A DNA stretch of 64,000 nucleotides, from contig CALIBQ010000015.1 in the NCBI GenBank assembly GCA_938049385.1, forward strand, positions 23,744 through 87,743, in the 5' to 3' direction. Under the pieces are notes generated by a model, which saw only the letters and a list, made by a program, of their open reading frames with translations, ran no database searches and was not told where the DNA came from. This document shows positions 63,175-64,000 of the stretch, one piece after another (within the stretch, counting starts at the first letter, position 1; each line of letters begins with the position of its first letter). Made by a program: the position numbers and the translations under genes. This DNA comes from an uncultured Anaerolineae bacterium (GTDB taxonomy: Bacteria; Chloroflexota; Anaerolineae; JACIWP01).

Positions 63175-63522
63175 CTGGAATCGTCAGCACTTGCACGACG
63201 CATTGTGGAATTGCTGGTCGAAAAGAAGGCAGTGGATACCCTACTGCTGGACATCCGCGAGATTTCTCTCCTGGCCGACTATTTCGTCATCACGACCGGC
63301 GAGGTGGACCGTCAGATCGAGGCCATGGTAGAGGAACTCTCCGAAACGCTGAAGCACGAAGGGCGGGTGATCCCTCTGCATGTGGAAGGAGAGGCTTCTT
63401 CCGGCTGGGTGCTGATGGACTACGGATCGGTTGTGGTGCACCTTTTCTCGCCGGCCATGCGCGAGTACTATCGTCTGGAAGACCTGTGGAAAAACGCCCG
63501 GGTGCTGGTGCGCATTCAATAG
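63175..63522 (+). CDS. rsfS: Ribosomal silencing factor RsfS (Iojap family), probable CTG start
   Basis: 115 residues from the CTG at 63175, the usual family length. LARRIVELLVEKKAVDTLLL, the LADYFVITTGEVDRQIEAM core and DYGSVVVHLFSPAMREYYRLEDLW are the standard RsfS blocks. The protein binds uL14 and blocks subunit joining during starvation. AAGGAGGT (63162-63169) lies ideally before this CTG, and RsfS proteins normally begin just here (aligned to LESSALARRIVELL). The only upstream in-frame ATG (63103) is within the -10 region. No other usable in-frame ATG, GTG or TTG is nearby. Confidence 0.9.
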   Translation: MESSALARRIVELLVEKKAVDTLLLDIREISLLADYFVITTGEVDRQIEAMVEELSETLKHEGRVIPLHVEGEASSGWVLMDYGSVVVHLFSPAMREYYRLEDLWKNARVLVRIQ

Positions 63523-63599
63523 CGCCGGCGCTTCCCCGTTGCTCGGCGCCTTATTGACCTCCCTCGGCGTCCGGCATTCCTCTGGTTGGGAGCGGTGAT

Positions 63600-64000
63600 A
63601 TGCAGGTGGTGTACGCGGTGGGGGCGCGGCTGGCCGGCGGCGGCATCGGCACCACCGCCTACCACGCCGCCGCCGGCATCTGGCGGGCCGGCGCATTGAC
63701 CCGCCTGCTGGTCAGCTCCGCCCGCCCCACCCCTATCCCATCCTCCCTGATCCGATCCATGGGATGGGCCGGCCGCGCCTTGAAGCGCGCCGCCCTATGG
63801 GACCCTTCCTGGCGCATCTATATCCTTGGGGATGCGCTGTTTGATTGGTGGGCGGGCCGACGGATCGTTCCCTGTGATGTCTTCCACGGCTGGAGCACCA
63901 TGTGCTGGCGCTCCAGCACCCGCGCCCAATCGCTCGGTGCGGTGACTGTGGTGGAGCGCGCTTCCTCGCACCCGCTGGAACAGGATGAAATCCTGCGCCG
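63600..64000 (+). CDS. GT4-type glycosyltransferase, 3' end beyond window
   Basis: The frame from the ATG at 63600 stays open for 133 codons to the window edge. It begins MQVVYAVGARLAGGGIGTTA, a nucleotide-sugar transferase-like Gly-rich start. CDVFHGWSTMCWRS and VVERASSHPLEQDEIL (about residues 97-130) match the acceptor-domain pattern of GT4 enzymes in which a Glu-Arg-x-Ser-x-His stretch precedes the linker. GGGAG lies about eight bases before the ATG. The C-terminal donor domain is missing from the window, so specificity cannot be judged. Confidence 0.75.
   Translation, partial: MQVVYAVGARLAGGGIGTTAYHAAAGIWRAGALTRLLVSSARPTPIPSSLIRSMGWAGRALKRAALWDPSWRIYILGDALFDWWAGRRIVPCDVFHGWSTMCWRSSTRAQSLGAVTVVERASSHPLEQDEILR

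Overview
The window is GC-rich DNA with densely packed genes. It is saturated with the hexamer GCCGGC: about 14 copies in the first 1.0 kb, against roughly one expected from base composition. Secreted proteins carry Thr/Pro stalks, the capsule kinase is of the split Gram-positive type, and there is a tungsten aldehyde oxidoreductase and an ArsM. Together these suggest a Chloroflexota bacterium (Anaerolineae-like). That assignment is inference; there is no rRNA or tRNA in the window to anchor it.

Region 1 (1-14934) is mostly one long minus-strand exopolysaccharide operon, read from about 15000 down to 803. In transcription order it encodes an initiating sugar-phosphate transferase, a GT-C-like membrane protein, a Thr/Pro stalk protein, two secreted clan GH-A glycoside hydrolases, a methyltransferase-GT2 fusion, two GT4 enzymes, an O-antigen-ligase/polymerase protein and a GT2. 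Most junctions overlap or lie within a few bases. A truncated cinA-type gene faces the operon at the left edge.

Region 2 (14935-15523) is non-coding. It holds the operon promoter, a 154-bp element with terminal inverted repeats and a 9-bp flanking direct repeat, and related hairpin modules.

Region 3 (15524-23356, plus strand) has a G5-domain/beta-propeller lipoprotein, a tandem-receiver histidine kinase, a 1003-residue protein joining a GH-A domain to an O-antigen-ligase domain, a UDP-glucuronate decarboxylase-like enzyme and a small transglutaminase-like protein.

Region 4 (23437-36626) is mixed: lepA, a cyclase-family hydrolase, arsM, a second copy of the hairpin element, a CPBP protease/DUF6506-like/PAF-acetylhydrolase-like operon, an aldehyde:ferredoxin oxidoreductase divergent from ridA, a 1212-residue secreted multidomain protein and a NUDIX hydrolase.

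Region 5 (36632-59678) is a second surface-polysaccharide region. It encodes a flippase-like membrane protein, an alkaline-phosphatase-superfamily enzyme, three large GT-C-type membrane proteins, two GT2, a GT4, two Wzz-like proteins, a CpsD-type tyrosine kinase, a CpsB-type PHP phosphatase, RmlA, a B12-type radical SAM protein and RmlB. Between the two Wzz genes lie two genes on the opposite strand (metallophosphoesterase and GT4), in DNA of visibly lower GC with few GCCGGC sites. This is a probable acquired island.

Region 6 (59763-64000) encodes an ArfB-like rescue factor, a cobalamin-binding mutase-like protein paired with an opine-dehydrogenase-family enzyme, RsfS (probably starting at CTG) and the first part of another glycosyltransferase. 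No CRISPR array, tRNA, rRNA or complete transposase gene was seen.
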